Positions 62,892-64,000 of a DNA stretch of 64,000 nt are shown here, piece by piece. How positions within the stretch are numbered: position 1 is the first letter of the stretch; every line of letters begins with the position of its first letter. The translations under genes and the position numbers were made by a program. Below the pieces are notes generated by a model. The model worked only from the letters and a program-made list of their open reading frames with translations, did no database searches and was not told the DNA's origin. The stretch covers positions 1,364,001 through 1,428,000 of the forward strand of contig OZ037862.1 of assembly GCA_964035575.1 (NCBI GenBank), in the 5' to 3' direction. The stretch is from Rhynchopus sp. YZ270_cl-10. Lineage: Eukaryota; Euglenozoa; Diplonemea; Diplonemida; Diplonemidae.

Positions 62892-64000
62892 ATGCCTCCA
62901 AAGAAGGGAAAGAAGACGAAGTTTTCTGAAGTGTCGCAGGACTGGGAGTGGAGGGACGACGAGGGCTCGTGGTTCAAATACAACGAAGAGGATGCAGCGA
63001 TCTTGGAGGGTCGGTGGCAGACGGACGGCGACACTGCGGTGTTCAGTACGACGGACTTCAGCTGGAACAACGAGCACCAGACTGTGTACAAAGTAGCCTA
63101 CGACTCCATGACACAGACAAACATTGAAACTGGCGTGACACGTGCTATCAGGCGTGGTGGTGTTGGCGGCAAGTCCCCCAAGAAGGCAAAAGTGAACACA
63201 GTCGCAAAGTGGATGTGGGAAGACGACGATGGGTGGGAGGACTTCAACGACGCCGACTCAGTCATGTTGGAAGAGGAGTACTTGGAGCGTGGCCCGAAGG
63301 CTGTCTTCAAGACGAGCAAGTTCAGTTTCAACAAAAAGTTCAAAACTATGTACGAACTCAACTTCGCAAAAATGGAGCAGAAGAACACCAAAAGCAAAAG
63401 CGTGCGTTCCATCCAGCGCAACGACCCCCACGGCAACGTCGTCGCGGGAGGAACTCCGAAGAAGGGGTCTCCGTTGAAGGGGAAGAAGAAGGGCCAGCAG
63501 TGCCAGGCGGAGGTGCCGTGGGAGTGGTTCGAGAACGAGACTATGAAGTGGAAGTCGTATGCAGGCAAGGACGCCACGATGCTTGAGTCTGCACACGCGA
63601 GTGGTTCGAAGGTGTTCATCACGAAGAATCTGTCCTTCAACAAAGAGGACCAGACGCAGTACCTCTTCGACTTCATCTCCATGACGCAGATCAACAACGA
63701 AAGTGGTACGTCTCGGAAGATGAAGCGGAAGCCTTCAGACGACGACGACGACGAAGATGAAGACGACGACGGCGGATACGCATCCGTCATGATGAGTGTT
63801 GCCAAGAAGGGCAAAGACAAGGCTTCGTCTGACGATCTCGCTCCCAAATTCGAGCCTTCCCTCACCGCAGCCGTCAGCAAGAAGCAGAGGGGGCTCGGAG
63901 CACAGTCCCTCAGGGGGAAGGTGAAGCGCGACTATGGCCCCTCAGTGTCGACAGACGAGCACGCAACGGAGTGCTTCGATGAGATGCTGGACAGGGAAGC
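62892..64000 (+). CDS. Triple WWE-domain protein (3' end outside window)
   Basis: The frame is open from the ATG at 62892 (MPPKKGKKTKF, context cacaaaATG) to the window edge, 369 codons. Three WWE domains begin at W18/W20, W107/W109 and W210/W212. Each starts with a W-x-W and the second half reads like FSWNNEHQTVYKVAYDSMTQ, with the usual M-x-Q and a basic end (RAIRRG, RSIQR, RKMKRK). Known WWE domains bind iso-ADP-ribose in poly-ADP-ribose and occur in PARPs and ubiquitin ligases. Acidic and basic disordered stretches follow. The catalytic part, if any, lies beyond the window. Confidence 0.85.
   Translation, partial: MPPKKGKKTKFSEVSQDWEWRDDEGSWFKYNEEDAAILEGRWQTDGDTAVFSTTDFSWNNEHQTVYKVAYDSMTQTNIETGVTRAIRRGGVGGKSPKKAKVNTVAKWMWEDDDGWEDFNDADSVMLEEEYLERGPKAVFKTSKFSFNKKFKTMYELNFAKMEQKNTKSKSVRSIQRNDPHGNVVAGGTPKKGSPLKGKKKGQQCQAEVPWEWFENETMKWKSYAGKDATMLESAHASGSKVFITKNLSFNKEDQTQYLFDFISMTQINNESGTSRKMKRKPSDDDDDEDEDDDGGYASVMMSVAKKGKDKASSDDLAPKFEPSLTAAVSKKQRGLGAQSLRGKVKRDYGPSVSTDEHATECFDEMLDRE

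Noticed and set aside
63098-63880. Minus-strand frame of 260 codons
   Set aside because: It is opposite the WWE gene, whose domains are clear on the + strand.

Overview
The window is nuclear DNA of a unicellular eukaryote, a protist whose lineage I cannot name. Compact GC-rich genes sit among long AT-rich spacers full of poly-A and poly-T runs. Short spliceosomal introns are recognisable (donor GTAT, acceptor ACAG, 42 to 165 nt). All three standard stop codons are used. Starts usually follow a C/T-rich leader and a short 'acaca/caaa' stretch. Every convincing gene is on the + strand; nearly all minus-strand open frames are shadows of genes or tandem repeats.

Region 1 (1-7754): two tandem, related genes for Asn-rich, heavily N-glycosylatable type I surface proteins. 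The second has 65 plus 19 copies of a 12-residue repeat and two copies of a conserved domain. A small unknown gene follows. Region 2 (10.3-27.3 kb): an F-box-like membrane protein, uracil phosphoribosyltransferase, a ubiquitin-like/WD40 protein, an HxGH nucleotidyltransferase, a 2028-residue NLR-like protein (ankyrin, ADP-ribosyltransferase, NACHT, propeller), and a polyQ protein with one intron. Region 3 (27.3-50.3 kb): a 23-kb gene desert holding microsatellites, foldback/MITE-like elements, a hAT transposase relic, 5'-truncated retroposons and recurring 30-70 bp modules. Region 4 (50.3-64 kb): a Cys-rich secreted protein, a 1073-residue helical-repeat protein with a possible pseudokinase, a DNA polymerase delta third-subunit-like protein with PIP boxes and introns, a multipass membrane protein, and the 5' part of a gene with three WWE domains.

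There is no operon-like organisation; each gene appears to have its own leader. Themes that recur are surface/secretory proteins, which may be polymorphic, and ADP-ribosylation (an ART domain in the NLR-like protein and WWE domains, which in known families bind poly/iso-ADP-ribose). The most unusual observations are the ART-NACHT protein, three retroposon copies inserted at the same position of a dispersed module, and the modular make-up of the spacers. All functional calls come from reading motifs by eye; no database search was possible.
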